Shown here: positions 16,684 to 27,900 of the stretch, one piece after another | Numbering within the stretch: position 1 is the first letter of the stretch | Layout: the number at the start of each line of letters is the position of its first letter | Source: CAWKOH01 sp963851245 | GTDB lineage: Bacteria > Actinomycetota > Acidimicrobiia > Acidimicrobiales > Palsa-688 | NCBI GenBank assembly: GCA_963851245.1 | Contig: CAWKOH010000002.1 | Location: 620,001-684,000 of the forward strand | DNA length: 64,000 nt | Reading direction: 5' to 3' | Notes under the pieces: model-generated | Database searches by the model: none | Seen by the model: only the letters and a program-made list of their open reading frames with translations | What the model was told of the DNA's origin: nothing | Position numbers and translations under genes: made by a program

Positions 16684-18255
16684 CTAATGAGTGGGCTTGG
16701 TCCCCTTGGTCGGTGAGGCCGGGGAGGCACCCGCAGGTGGCTTCTCCAGACCGGCTGCGATGAGCCGCTCGGGGATGACCCACGTGAGCATCTGGTTGTA
16801 GACGGTCATGATCGAGATGCCGTAAACGATGCTTGAAGCCCACACTCCGGCCAGCTGCACCCAGGTCTGGCAGCACCCGCCGACACCCACGTTCCCGGGC
16901 AGGAGGGGAGTCTTCACCGGCTTGGTGGAGGCGTAGGCCTCGAGGAGCTCCAGCTGAGCGCCCACCCCGTCGGCGGCGTTCGGGAAGCTCCAGCCGGTGG
17001 TGCAGGAGTCGCACGCCCCGATGCCGGCGAAGTTGTTGTCCTTGGCCGTCAGCTGGCCGTAAGAGGGAAAAGAGAAATAGCCGGTCTCGACGATCGACTG
17101 TGCGAAGGCCAGGTCGTACCTGACTCCGGTCGCCTTCCCCGCCGCCTGGTAATCGGCCGCCAACTGGGCCAGGGGCACCGTGGTGTTGGCCTTGTGCCCG
17201 GTGCTGGCGAACCAGGCGGCCAGCTCCGCGCCGGTCATGACCGACGGGCCCAGGATGGCCGGCGAGGATGGCACGGGGACGCTGACGGCGGCGTCCACCG
17301 CTCCGGGTAGCTGGGTGGCCGCGGGCGAGGGGGCGGCCGAGGAGGATCCGGCCCCGGTGGTTCCAGGCGCAGGCGCCGCCGGGCCGGTCGGCAGGTCCAT
17401 GCTGGCGGCCAGACCGGGCGTGGTGGCGGCCTCGGTGACGAGGGCCAGGTTGCGCTGGCTGGACACCAGTTGGGCCCGGGCCCCGGCCACCTGCCTGGTT
17501 GCCGCCTCGACCTTCTTCATAGCGCCCGCGGTGACCTGATCTGCCAGCTGCGCCTGGCGCTGGGTGACATCGACGTCCTTCCTCTCCTGCTGGGCGACCA
17601 GCCGGAGCACCACCTCGGCCTCGTTGGCTTCGGTGGCGGTGAGGCCGCCGGCGGTGCTGACGGTGCCTACGAACCCACCGGGAAGCATTTGCGGCCCGGC
17701 CGCCGGCGTGGTGTAGCCCAGACCGATGTAGGCCGCCACGGCCAGTTGCCGCAGCCTGCTGGCCGTGGTCTGGGCCAGGGTCACGGCCTTCTGCTGGGCC
17801 GCCCGGGCCTGATCGAGGCCCTGCTGGTCCTTCGCAAGGAGGGCGCCGGCGGCGGTCACCCCCTGCTCCTTGGCGGCCACGTCGGCGCGAGCCTGCTGGT
17901 AGTCGGAGATGGCCTGCAGCTGGGACAGGTCGGTGTTGACCGCAGTCAGGATCGGCGCCGGGTTAGGAGGAGGGGTGGGGGGCACCGGGGTGGCCCCCTT
18001 CTTGGGGGGAATGGTCGTGGTTGCGGGGCCGCCGACCGGGACGTGCGGCACTCCGGCCGCGGGCTGCACCGTGGTGGTCGTGGTGGCGTTGGCCGGTGGC
18101 GTGGTCGGGGCGCCGGCCGGTGCCGTTGTCGAGGTGGTCGATGATGCGGTCGACCCCCAGGCCTCACCGGGCCCCGCTAGCACTCCGCAGAGGGCGACAA
18201 CGCACGCGAGCGTCGTCGCCCGTCCGGCCACTGGGACGGAAAACCTGAACTTCAT
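16684..18255 (-). CDS. Secreted peptidoglycan hydrolase with glucosaminidase domain
   Basis: This protein of about 523 residues starts at ATG 18255 with a signal peptide (KFRFSVPVAGRATTLACVVA, cleavage near EAWGS). A Thr/Pro-rich linker and a long PcsB/NlpC-type coiled coil (AAKEQGVTAAGALLAKDQQ through about residue 310) follow. The C-terminal domain (about residues 370-490) has the glucosaminidase-type catalytic Glu in FAQSIVETGYF, plus NNFAGIG and ADGVGAQLELLEAYAS. It would cleave glycan strands during wall remodelling. Two Cys pairs (CDSC, CC) may form disulfides. Confidence 0.82.
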   Translation of the reverse strand: MKFRFSVPVAGRATTLACVVALCGVLAGPGEAWGSTASSTTSTTAPAGAPTTPPANATTTTTVQPAAGVPHVPVGGPATTTIPPKKGATPVPPTPPPNPAPILTAVNTDLSQLQAISDYQQARADVAAKEQGVTAAGALLAKDQQGLDQARAAQQKAVTLAQTTASRLRQLAVAAYIGLGYTTPAAGPQMLPGGFVGTVSTAGGLTATEANEAEVVLRLVAQQERKDVDVTQRQAQLADQVTAGAMKKVEAATRQVAGARAQLVSSQRNLALVTEAATTPGLAASMDLPTGPAAPAPGTTGAGSSSAAPSPAATQLPGAVDAAVSVPVPSSPAILGPSVMTGAELAAWFASTGHKANTTVPLAQLAADYQAAGKATGVRYDLAFAQSIVETGYFSFPSYGQLTAKDNNFAGIGACDSCTTGWSFPNAADGVGAQLELLEAYASTKPVKTPLLPGNVGVGGCCQTWVQLAGVWASSIVYGISIMTVYNQMLTWVIPERLIAAGLEKPPAGASPASPTKGTKPTH

Positions 18256-18312
18256 AGGACTCGCCGGGCCCGCCCTGCTCCCTGCCGCGCCTGCCCGCGG
18301 CACGTGACGCTA

Positions 18313-19008
18313 TCAGAGGTGCAAGCCGCACTCGGTCTTGTCCTGGCCCTCCCAGCGCCCGGCCCGGGGGTCACCGCCGCGACCCACGGGCTGGGTGCAC
18401 GGCCGGCACCCGATCGATGGGTAACCCTGTTCGAGGAGGGGGTTGAAGGGCACGTCGTGATCGACGATGTAGCCACGCACATCTTGATCGGTCCAGGTGG
18501 CGATGGGGTTGACCTTGATTAGGCCCCGAAGGTCCCGGGCCACGATCGGAGTCCCGGCCCGCGAGGCGGCCTCGGCTCGGCGCAATCCGCTCATCCAGGC
18601 CATCTTGCCGACCAGGGCCCGATCGAGCTGAGCCACCTTGGCGGCGGAGCAGCAGTTGACCGGGTCAGCCTCCCAGAGCTCGACCGGCTGGGGAGCGACG
18701 GTCAGGACCCGAAGGTTCAGGCCGTAGTGACGCCGTACCCGCTCCATCGTCTCCAGCGTCTCCGGGAAGTGGTAGCGGGTGTCGATGAACACCACTTCGA
18801 TGGACGGTTCGACCGCCACGGCCAGGTCGATCACCACGGCATCGGTCATGGACGCGGCCAGGCACATGAAGGGGTGGAACTGCTCGATGGCCCACTCGAT
18901 TACGGCCTGGGCCGGGGCCACTTCGAACTGGCGGTTCAACTCTCTCAGCTCGGCGTCGCTGAACTCGGGCGCGTGCAGGTGGGAGCCGGTTCCCAATAGG
19001 GCGGTCAT
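18313..19008 (-). CDS. cysH: Adenylylsulfate (APS) reductase, 4Fe-4S type
   Basis: This 231-residue PAPS/APS reductase-family protein has the two Cys pairs that bind a 4Fe-4S cluster (NCCSAAKV and GCRPCTQPV), which mark APS rather than PAPS specificity. It also has the C-terminal redox-active ECGLHL. It reduces APS to sulfite with thioredoxin. ATG 19008 lies 10 nt after the sulfite reductase stop, so the two genes form a sulfate-assimilation operon. Confidence 0.93.
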   Translation of the reverse strand: MTALLGTGSHLHAPEFSDAELRELNRQFEVAPAQAVIEWAIEQFHPFMCLAASMTDAVVIDLAVAVEPSIEVVFIDTRYHFPETLETMERVRRHYGLNLRVLTVAPQPVELWEADPVNCCSAAKVAQLDRALVGKMAWMSGLRRAEAASRAGTPIVARDLRGLIKVNPIATWTDQDVRGYIVDHDVPFNPLLEQGYPSIGCRPCTQPVGRGGDPRAGRWEGQDKTECGLHL

Positions 19009-19018
19009 CGGGGCTTCG

Positions 19019-20803
<1,785 letters not shown>

Positions 20804-20831
20804 AGGGTCAAGTCAACCAAACCCGACTGTG

Positions 20832-20837
20832 ATTATC
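20832..20837 (-). promoter_or_regulatory. Possible -10 box of the sir-cysH operon
   Basis: On the - strand GATAAT stands 28 nt upstream of the GTG start, in an AT-richer patch. A repeated TTGACTTGAC lies between this box and the start codon. No good -35 is visible, so this is weak. Confidence 0.3.
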
Positions 20838-20905
20838 AACTTTCTGCAGTATTTGTCCCCGGGGCCGTCCGGACGGCCAGGACCGGAGCGTAAAAGAGTT
20901 CCACG

Positions 20906-20923
20906 TCGTGCCTTCCGGCACGA
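20906..20923 (-). terminator. Candidate terminator downstream of DAHP synthase
   Basis: TCGTGCC-TTCC-GGCACGA is a perfect 7-bp stem with a 4-nt loop, about 58 nt after the DAHP synthase stop. On the - strand a short CTCTTTT run follows about 8 nt later. A second, GC-only palindrome (GGCCGTCCGGACGGCC, 20863-20878) lies just beyond. Confidence 0.4.
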
Positions 20924-20980
20924 AACGGTTGCGCTCTTCTCCGCTCCGGCCCGTCTGCTAACAGCTACCGACGGGCAGAG

Positions 20981-22321
20981 TCAGAGGCGGAGTAGATCGG
21001 CCACCTGGAAGGCCAGGTCGATGGACTGGCTGGCGTTCAGCCGGGGGTCGCAGGTGGTCGTGTAGCGCAGCTCGAGGTGGTTTTCCAGCACCTCGTCGGT
21101 GCCGCCGAGGCACTCGGTCACGTTGTCACCAGTCAGCTCGACGTGAACGCCCCCGGGCCAGACGTCCTCCTGGCGGCAGACCTTGAAGAACTCCCGGATC
21201 TCGCTCAGGACATGGTCGAAGTGGCGGGTCTTGCGCCCGCCCGCGCCGACGAAGGTGTTTCCGTGCATCGGGTCGCAGGCCCACACCACCGGGTGGCCGG
21301 CCTCCTTCACGGCCCGCAGGAGGCGAGGCAGGCGGGCTTCCACCCGGCCCGCCCCGAGGCGGGTGATGAGAGTCAAGCGGCCCGGTTCGCGCCCGGGATC
21401 GAGGGCGGTGCACAGGGCGACGGCCTGTTCGGGAGTGGCATCGGGCCCCAGCTTGGCTCCGATCGGATTGGAGAGCCCCGAGAGGAAATGGACGTGGGCT
21501 CTGTCGACCTGGCGGGTCCGCTCCCCGACCCAGAGGAGATGGGCGGAGGTGTCGTACCAGTCGCCGGTGAGCGAGTCACGCCGGGTCATGGCCTCCTCGA
21601 AGCCGAGGATCAACGCCTCGTGGCTGGTCCAGAAGTCCACCTGGTGGAGGGCGGTGACGCCGAGGTTGATCCCGCACGCCTGCATGAAACGCAGGGCCCG
21701 GTCTATCTCGCCGGCCAGGGCCTCGTAGTGGCGGCCGCCGGGGCTGTCGGCCACGAACTGCTGGTTCCACGTGTGGACCTGAGAAAGGTCGGCGAAGCCG
21801 CCCTTGGTGAAGGCCCGCAACAGGTTAAGGGTGGATGCCGATTGGTGGTAGGCGGTCAGCATCCGGGCCGGGTCCGGGGTCCGGGCTTCGGCCGAGGGGG
21901 CGTCGTCGTTCACCACGTGGCCACGGAAGCTGGGCAGTTCACTCCCGTCGATCGTCTCGGTCGGGGAGCTGCGGGGCTTGGCGAACTGCCCTGCTATTCG
22001 GCCTAGCTTGACGACCGGCACGCCCGCTCCGTAGGTGAGGACGATCGCCATCTGGAGGATGACCTTCAGCTTGTCCCGGATGCTGTCGGCGCTGAAATCA
22101 TGGAAGGACTCGGCGCAGTCCCCGGCCTGGAGCAGGAAGGCCTCACCTGCGGCCACATCCGCCAGGGAGGCCTTCAGGCTGCGGGCCTCGCCGGCGAACA
22201 CCAGGGGAGGAAGCGCGGACAGGTTCTTCAGGACCTGCTCGAGGGCGTGGGCGTCCGGCCACTCCGGTTGTTGATCGGCGGGCAGGTCCCGCCAGCCGCT
22301 GGGTGTCCACGACCCCTTCAT
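20981..22321 (-). CDS. 3-deoxy-7-phosphoheptulonate (DAHP) synthase, class II
   Basis: DAHP synthase condenses PEP and erythrose 4-phosphate, the first step of the shikimate pathway. Class II motifs are clear: LLQAGDCAESF, VVKLGRIAGQFAKPRSSPTE, DFWTSHEALIL, WACDPMHGNTF and HVELTGDNVTECLGG. I chose ATG 22321; ATG 22327 is equally possible. No Shine-Dalgarno sequence is seen. The product has about 446 residues. It is divergent from nadD. Confidence 0.93.
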   Translation of the reverse strand: MKGSWTPSGWRDLPADQQPEWPDAHALEQVLKNLSALPPLVFAGEARSLKASLADVAAGEAFLLQAGDCAESFHDFSADSIRDKLKVILQMAIVLTYGAGVPVVKLGRIAGQFAKPRSSPTETIDGSELPSFRGHVVNDDAPSAEARTPDPARMLTAYHQSASTLNLLRAFTKGGFADLSQVHTWNQQFVADSPGGRHYEALAGEIDRALRFMQACGINLGVTALHQVDFWTSHEALILGFEEAMTRRDSLTGDWYDTSAHLLWVGERTRQVDRAHVHFLSGLSNPIGAKLGPDATPEQAVALCTALDPGREPGRLTLITRLGAGRVEARLPRLLRAVKEAGHPVVWACDPMHGNTFVGAGGRKTRHFDHVLSEIREFFKVCRQEDVWPGGVHVELTGDNVTECLGGTDEVLENHLELRYTTTCDPRLNASQSIDLAFQVADLLRL

Positions 22322-22377
22322 ATGCATCCAGGTTGGCGTAAAGAGCACCGCAGAGCAAAGCAGATTGTTGCGCGGCC

Positions 22378-22383
22378 TAACGT
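22378..22383 (+). promoter_or_regulatory. Candidate -10 box of nadD (leaderless)
   Basis: TAACGT ends 10 nt before the nadD ATG. There is no Shine-Dalgarno sequence in between. Confidence 0.4.
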
Positions 22384-22393
22384 TCTCCCCACG

Positions 22394-22990
22394 ATGGGCC
22401 AGCGCATTGGAGTCTTTGGAGGCACGTTCGACCCGATTCACGTCGGGCACCTGGTGGCGGCGGTCAACGCCCGCGACGCCGTCGGTCTGGACCGGGTGAT
22501 CTTGATGGTTGCCAACATTCCATGGCAGAAGGCCGGCACCAGAGCCGTGAGCACGGCCGGAGACCGGCTGGCCCTGGTCGAAGCGGCGGTCGGGGGGGTG
22601 CGGGGTCTGGAAGCGGGCCGGCTGGAGATCGACCGAGGCGGAGAGTCGTACACCTCCGACACCCTGGAGTTCATGCACGAAGCCAGCCCCGGCGACGAGC
22701 TCTTCCTCATCGTCGGCTGGGACGTGGCGGCAGACCTCACCTCGTGGGAGCGCCTCGAAGAGATCCAGGGCCTCGCCACCTTGGTGGTCGTCAACCGTCC
22801 CGGCTCGGGCCGGCCTCTGGCTCTCGAGGACGCCGGGTGGCGGGTGGTCGAGGTGACCGTACCTAACCTCGAGATCTCGAGTACCGACTTGAGGGCCAGG
22901 GCCGCTCTGGGCAGGCCGCTCGACTACTTGATCCCGGAGGCAGGTGTGCGCTGTATCCGATCACGTGGAATGTACGCTGGAAGCGGATGA
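22394..22990 (+). CDS. nadD: Nicotinate-nucleotide adenylyltransferase
   Basis: NadD adenylylates nicotinate mononucleotide in NAD synthesis. The 198-residue protein starts RIGVFGGTFDPIHVGHLVAA, containing the GGTFDPxHxGH nucleotidyltransferase motif. It ends with the second signature LEISSTDLRARAALGRPLDYLIP (ISSTxIR type). The ATG at 22394 is the family start. nadD, a small membrane gene and rsfS form an operon. Confidence 0.95.
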   Translation: MGQRIGVFGGTFDPIHVGHLVAAVNARDAVGLDRVILMVANIPWQKAGTRAVSTAGDRLALVEAAVGGVRGLEAGRLEIDRGGESYTSDTLEFMHEASPGDELFLIVGWDVAADLTSWERLEEIQGLATLVVVNRPGSGRPLALEDAGWRVVEVTVPNLEISSTDLRARAALGRPLDYLIPEAGVRCIRSRGMYAGSG

Positions 22991-23238
22991 CGATGATCCG
23001 ATCGGCTCCCAAAGCTGACTTTCCACCGCGGCCGGAGAGCGGCTCGAGCGAGCGGCTACAGCGGCTGCGCCGCCGCAGAAGACTGTTTCGCGAGGAGCTG
23101 GCGGTCGTCCTAGTCCTGTTGCTGGCCCTGTGCGTGACGGTCACGGTGCTGGCGATGCAATGGCTGGACAGCGCGCCGGCGACGAGCAGTATCAACGTTC
23201 CTCAGACCACTTACACACTCCTGGGAGGTCCCATATGA
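22987..23238 (+). CDS. Small single-pass membrane protein between nadD and rsfS
   Basis: This 83-residue protein has an Arg-rich cytoplasmic stretch (RLQRLRRRRRLFREE), one transmembrane helix (LAVVLVLLLALCVTVTVLAM) and a short outer tail. The ATG overlaps the nadD stop as ATGA, which indicates translational coupling. I do not recognise a family. The topology resembles small coupling proteins often found in this position in Actinobacteria. Confidence 0.65.
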   Translation: MTMIRSAPKADFPPRPESGSSERLQRLRRRRRLFREELAVVLVLLLALCVTVTVLAMQWLDSAPATSSINVPQTTYTLLGGPI

Positions 23239-23260
23239 CGCATTCGGTAGGCCTGCGGCG

Positions 23261-23656
23261 GTGACGAGGCCTGCAACCGAGCCGGTCACCCTCGACCGCG
23301 TCCGGGACCTGTGCGCGATAGCCGCCCGGTCCTGCTGGTCAAAGGGGGGAAGTGACACCGTGGTCCTGTCGGTCGGGCGGACACTGTCCATAACCGACGC
23401 ATTCGTGATCACGTCCGGCTCGAATCCCCGGATGGTGCGGACGATCGCTGAGGAGGTGGAGGAGAGGATCAAGCTGGCCGGAGGCCCGTCGCCGGGGAGT
23501 ATCGAGGGACTGGATGACGCCCGCTGGGTGCTGATGGATTACGGCGACTTCGTCGTGCACATCCTCCTGGCCGAAGCCCGGGACTTCTACCAGCTCGACC
23601 GGTTGTGGTCAGACGCCGAGCGTTGGGAGTGGGTGGCGGACGAAGCCCTGGCTTAG
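23261..23656 (+). CDS. rsfS: Ribosomal silencing factor RsfS
   Basis: RsfS binds L14 and blocks subunit joining in starvation. The 131-residue protein has the family core SITDAFVITSGSNPRMVRTI, DARWVLMDYGDFVVHI and the ending RDFYQLDRLWSDAE. The GTG start is at 23261. nadD-rsfS is a conserved pair. Confidence 0.93.
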   Translation: MTRPATEPVTLDRVRDLCAIAARSCWSKGGSDTVVLSVGRTLSITDAFVITSGSNPRMVRTIAEEVEERIKLAGGPSPGSIEGLDDARWVLMDYGDFVVHILLAEARDFYQLDRLWSDAERWEWVADEALA

Positions 23657-23666
23657 GCTTTCCGAG

Positions 23667-23684
23667 ACCTGGGAATTGCCAGGT
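23667..23684. promoter_or_regulatory. 18-nt dyad upstream of Rrf2 gene, candidate operator
   Basis: ACCTGG-GAATTG-CCAGGT has perfect 6-bp arms around a central AATT, 14 nt before the GTG of the Rrf2-type regulator. A position between promoter and start fits autoregulation by a dimeric wHTH protein. It could instead be an rsfS terminator, but no T-tract follows. Confidence 0.45.
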
Positions 23685-23698
23685 GCCACAATGCTTCA

Positions 23699-24157
23699 GT
23701 GCACATCCCGGCGAAGGTCGACTACGGAATGCGGGCGCTGCTGGAGCTGGCCCGTCGAGGTGAACCGGCTACCGGGGAGTCCCTGGCCACGGCCCAGGGG
23801 CTCCCGGTCAAGTTCCTGGCCGCCATCCTGAACGACCTCAGGCGGGCCGGCCTGGTCATGAGCCAGCGGGGCATGGAAGGCGGTTACCGGCTGTCCCGCC
23901 CCCCATCCCGGATTACGGCCGCCGACGTGATGAGGGCTCTCGACGGTCCCCTCGCCGAGGTGCGGGGGCTACGCCCGGAGATGGCCAGCTATGAGGGGGC
24001 GGCCGAGCACCTCCAGGACGTCTGGGTGGCCGCCCGGGCCAGCCTCAGGCTGGTCCTCGAGCGGGTCACCCTTGAGCACGTGGTGAGCGGCAGGTTGCCC
24101 GCGCCGGTGGCCCGCCTGGTCGCCAATCCCGACTCGTGGGAGCCGCGGGTGCGCTGA
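23699..24157 (+). CDS. Rrf2-family transcriptional regulator without Fe-S cysteines
   Basis: This 152-residue winged-helix regulator starts MHIPAKVDYGMRALLELAR. Its recognition region is KFLAAILNDLRRAGLVMSQRG, with the typical GGYRLSRPP wing. The three cysteines that ligate Fe-S in IscR, NsrR and RirA are absent; the protein has no Cys at all. It is therefore closer in type to CymR, the cysteine-metabolism regulator. The sir-cysH operon 3 kb away is a possible target, but this is inference only. Confidence 0.82.
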   Translation: MHIPAKVDYGMRALLELARRGEPATGESLATAQGLPVKFLAAILNDLRRAGLVMSQRGMEGGYRLSRPPSRITAADVMRALDGPLAEVRGLRPEMASYEGAAEHLQDVWVAARASLRLVLERVTLEHVVSGRLPAPVARLVANPDSWEPRVR

Positions 24158-24173
24158 CCGTCCGTTGGGCCGA

Positions 24174-24815
24174 TCAGGCCAAGCGGCGCATGATCACCTG
24201 GGTCGTGGAGCCGGGCGCGTCGGTGTAAACGCCACCCAGGCTGTCGATGAGCCCGACGAAGCTCTGATCGGTGTTGATCGCCTCAAAGGCTCGCTCGAGC
24301 TCCGCTATGTCGGCGAATGTGACGGCCCACGACACCTCGCCATAGTTGCCGGTGGCCTGGGCCATGAATACAGCCTGAACGCCGGTGACCTGCTCGACGC
24401 GCTGGGCGATCTCGACGCCTCCGGCCATACCGCGGGCGAGTTCCCCACCGTTGATGGTGCTGCGCACGAGCGACACGTACTCGTGCTGACGGTTGGTGTC
24501 CAGGTCGCCGGGATGCACGACCTGTTCGAGCCGGTCGTGGAGAGAGCCCGGTTCGAGATGCTGTAGACCGGCCTGAGCCATCTCGTGATAGCCGTCATCG
24601 GGCAGGATCTTGTCGAACGCCGCTTCCAGCGTGGCCAGGTCCGGCACGACCGTCGCCCACACGAGCGTCCCGACGTCGGCCGAAAACACATGGGAGTAGA
24701 GGCTGACCTGGAGCCCGGTGATCTGGGCGACCTTCTCGCCGATGCCGATAGCCCAGGGCAGGGCCTCTCTCTCGTTGGCACCGGTCATTCGCCCTGATCG
24801 ATTGAATACGTACAT
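24174..24815 (-). CDS. Tandem-duplicated alpha/beta domain protein, unknown function
   Basis: This 213-residue protein has two similar halves. Half 1 runs through ALPWAIGIGEKVAQITGLQV, LVWATVVPDLATLEAAFDKI. Half 2 runs through GMAGGVEIAQRVEQVTGVQA, VSWAVTFADIAELERAFEAI. The pattern (helix, strand, strand, helix) suggests a ferredoxin-like or dimeric alpha-beta barrel fold made from an internal duplication. AAAGGGGG lies just upstream of the ATG. I do not recognise a characterised homologue. Confidence 0.6.
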   Translation of the reverse strand: MYVFNRSGRMTGANEREALPWAIGIGEKVAQITGLQVSLYSHVFSADVGTLVWATVVPDLATLEAAFDKILPDDGYHEMAQAGLQHLEPGSLHDRLEQVVHPGDLDTNRQHEYVSLVRSTINGGELARGMAGGVEIAQRVEQVTGVQAVFMAQATGNYGEVSWAVTFADIAELERAFEAINTDQSFVGLIDSLGGVYTDAPGSTTQVIMRRLA

Positions 24816-24980
24816 ACTTCCCCCTTTCTTGGCGGCTGCCCTTCAGTGATGCCGGCCAGAGCCGAATTCGCACGGCCGACTCACCGCGGAGTCTCCCCCT
24901 CGCTCCTCCATGTATCAATAGCGCCACCCGAAAAAGGACCGATCGGCCAATCGCCTGTGCCGATGAGGCGGGACGGAACT

Positions 24981-27900
24981 ATGACAGAGGTGGGCTGGTC
25001 TGAGGAGCTAACCTTCGTGGTCGACAGCTGGGCTGAGCTGTGCAGGGATTGGATGTCAATAGGGGCGAAGGGTCACATCAAAACGGAAAGCGCCACCGAG
25101 CGCACAGTTCATCCGGAGGCCATGAGCAACGCGCCCGCCGGTGTGGCGCCCGCCTCTCCGCTGATTCCGTACGTATCGGCGTTGTCGATTGACTGGATGG
25201 CCGACGCGCCCGAGGTTCGGAGCCGGGCGATCGAGGGGACACTGGCCTTTGTCGAGATCACCGGCTTTGACCGCCTGACGGAGCTACTCGCTTCACGGGG
25301 TAGCGCGGGGGCGGCGGAGCTGACGGAGCATCTGGACTCCACCTTCTCCGCTCTGCTCGGTGTACCGCGCCGGTACGGCGCCGAAGTGGTGAAGTGGGGC
25401 CGGGACGCGGTGGTGCTGCTCTACACGGGCCACCGGCATGCCGACCGGTCCGTGGCTGCCGCCTGGGTCATGCAACGGCTCATGGGCAAGATCGGCCACC
25501 TTCTGACCTCGGTCGGCCGATGCACCCTGCGCATGTCAGTAGGGGAGCACAGCGGGTTATTCGACTTCATGATGGTGGGGGAGCACCATCACGAGTTGGT
25601 GCTCACAGGCCCGGCCGGCACCGTAACGGCGGTGATGAAGGCGGTTGCCGAGGCTGGTGAGATCGTGGTCAGCCCCGCTACCGCGGAGCTTCTCGCCGCG
25701 GGCGTGGCCGGAGAAGCCAAGGGGCCCGGTTTCCTGATCGCCAAGGCGCCGCGGGTGCGTCCCGGAGCGGCTTCTGCCCCGCCTCCTTCCCCCGACCCGG
25801 TCCACAGCCGGCTCGCAGCTACCTGCCTGTCTGCGGAAGTCCGGGCCCACCTCGGGGCTGGACCGGTGCAGAGCGAGGAGCGGCAGGTCGCCGTGGGCTT
25901 CATCGAGTTCGCTGGTGTGGACGAACTGATCGAGCGCGACGGTCCGGACCAAGCCGCCGCCGCCGTGGAGGACCTGATTAACCGGATCCAGGACAGCTGC
26001 GCACGCCACGCGGTGACGTTCTGGGAGACCGATCTCGGCCAGGACGGCGGCAACCTGATGCTCGTCGCCGGGGCGCCGAGCTCCTCGACCGACGACGCCG
26101 GCCGACTGCTGGCGGTGCTCCGCCACGTCATCGGCGGTGACGGTCCCCTGTCGCTACGGATCGGGGTGGACTGCGGCCGGGTCTTTGCCGGAGCCTTCGG
26201 GCCGGATTTCAGGCGCACTTACGCAGTAATGGGCGACGCCGTCACGCTGGCTGCCCGGCTTGCGGCCCGGGCCGAGCCCGGCCACCTTTACGCCTCCGAG
26301 GCTGTCATGTCGCGGGCCGGGATTCCGGCCGCCGGGGAACCGGTCGAGCCGTTCTACGTAAGGGGCAAGACGGAACCGGTGCAGGCTTACCGACTCGGCC
26401 CCGCCACCTCGGCCCCGCAACCGGACGCCGTCACGACCTTCCCCCTGATCGGCCGCGAAGACGAGATGCGAGTACTTGACCGGAGCCTGGATGCCGCCGG
26501 CACCGGCCAGGGGTCCTGCGTAGAGCTCGCGGGGCCGGCCGGCGTTGGGAAGTCGCGGCTCATCGAAGAGGTGATCGCCCACGCCTCAGGATTTCGGGTG
26601 CTCAGCGTCGTCTGCGACGCGTACCGGGCCAGCATCCCCTACGCTCCCGCCCGCGACCTGGCCCGCCAAAGCCTCGGCCTGGACGCCGGCGCCGATTCGG
26701 CCAAGGCCGGGACCGTCCTCAAAGAGACCGTTGAGCGGGTGGCGCCAACCCTGCTGCCCTGGCTGCCGCTGCTGGCCGGCGTCGTTGATGCGAAGGTCCA
26801 ACCGACCCGGCAGGTCAACGGCCTCGACGAGCGGTTCCGGCGGGTACGGCTGGAGCAGGCGTTCCTGGATTTCCTCCGCGCCCTGCTGCCCTCGCCGACG
26901 CTATTGGTCATAGACGACGCCCACTGGATGGACGACGCCAGCGTCGGGCTGTTGCGCCGATTGATCGCCACCGTGGCACCGAACCCCTGGATGGTCCTGA
27001 CCAGCCGCGGCTCCCGGCCAGGCGGCCTCGACGTGGCCGGGTCAGGTCAGGTCACCCGCCTGGCCGTGACCCCGCTCAGTGATGACGCGTCCGCCCGGCT
27101 CTTGAGGTTGGCAAGCGAAGAGAGCCGCTTCTCCCCCGATCAGATGGCGGCGATCGCCAGCCGGAGCGGCGGCAATCCGCTGTTCCTATTGAAGCTCGTG
27201 ATCCACTCGAGCGACGCGGCCCCCACGACGGACCTTCCCGACAGCTTGGAGGGCGTCGTCGCCGCCCTGGCCGACCGTCTGGCACCCACCGACCGGGACT
27301 TTCTGTGCGCAGCCTCCGTGCTCGGCGTGCGCGTCGATGTTCCAGTGCTGACCGCCATGCTGGAGGACGGCCCCGACGAGGAACAGCTGGGCCGGGTACT
27401 GGACCTGCTCACCCCGGAAGGCCCCGGCGTCGTGCGCTTCCGGCACAGCGCGATCCGTGACGCGGCCTATGAAGCGGTGCCGTTTTTCCGTCGTCGCGAA
27501 CTGCACGCCCGGGCGGGGCGGGCCCTCGAGCGACAGGCCGGGCGTCGGGTGAACGAGATCGCCGGAGTGCTGGCCTTGCACTTTGGGCAGGCCGGCGACA
27601 ATGAAGCCGCCTGGAGTTACGCCCGCACTGCGGCCGGACGGGCCTTAGCCGTTTACGCCGACGTGGAGGCGGCCACGTTCTACGAGCAGGCCCTCGCGGC
27701 CGGAGGGGCTCGAACCGGAAGCTCGCCTGCGGAGTTGACGGCCCTGGCCGAGACACTTGCCGACGTGCGCGTCCGTCTCGGCCAGTTCGCCCGGGCCGAA
27801 GCCGACTACGCGCTGGCGCAGGGCTCGGCTTCTGCTGCGATCGACAAGGCCCGGATCCAGTACAAGGCGGCCCAGGCCGCCGAGCGTGGGGGCGACTACC

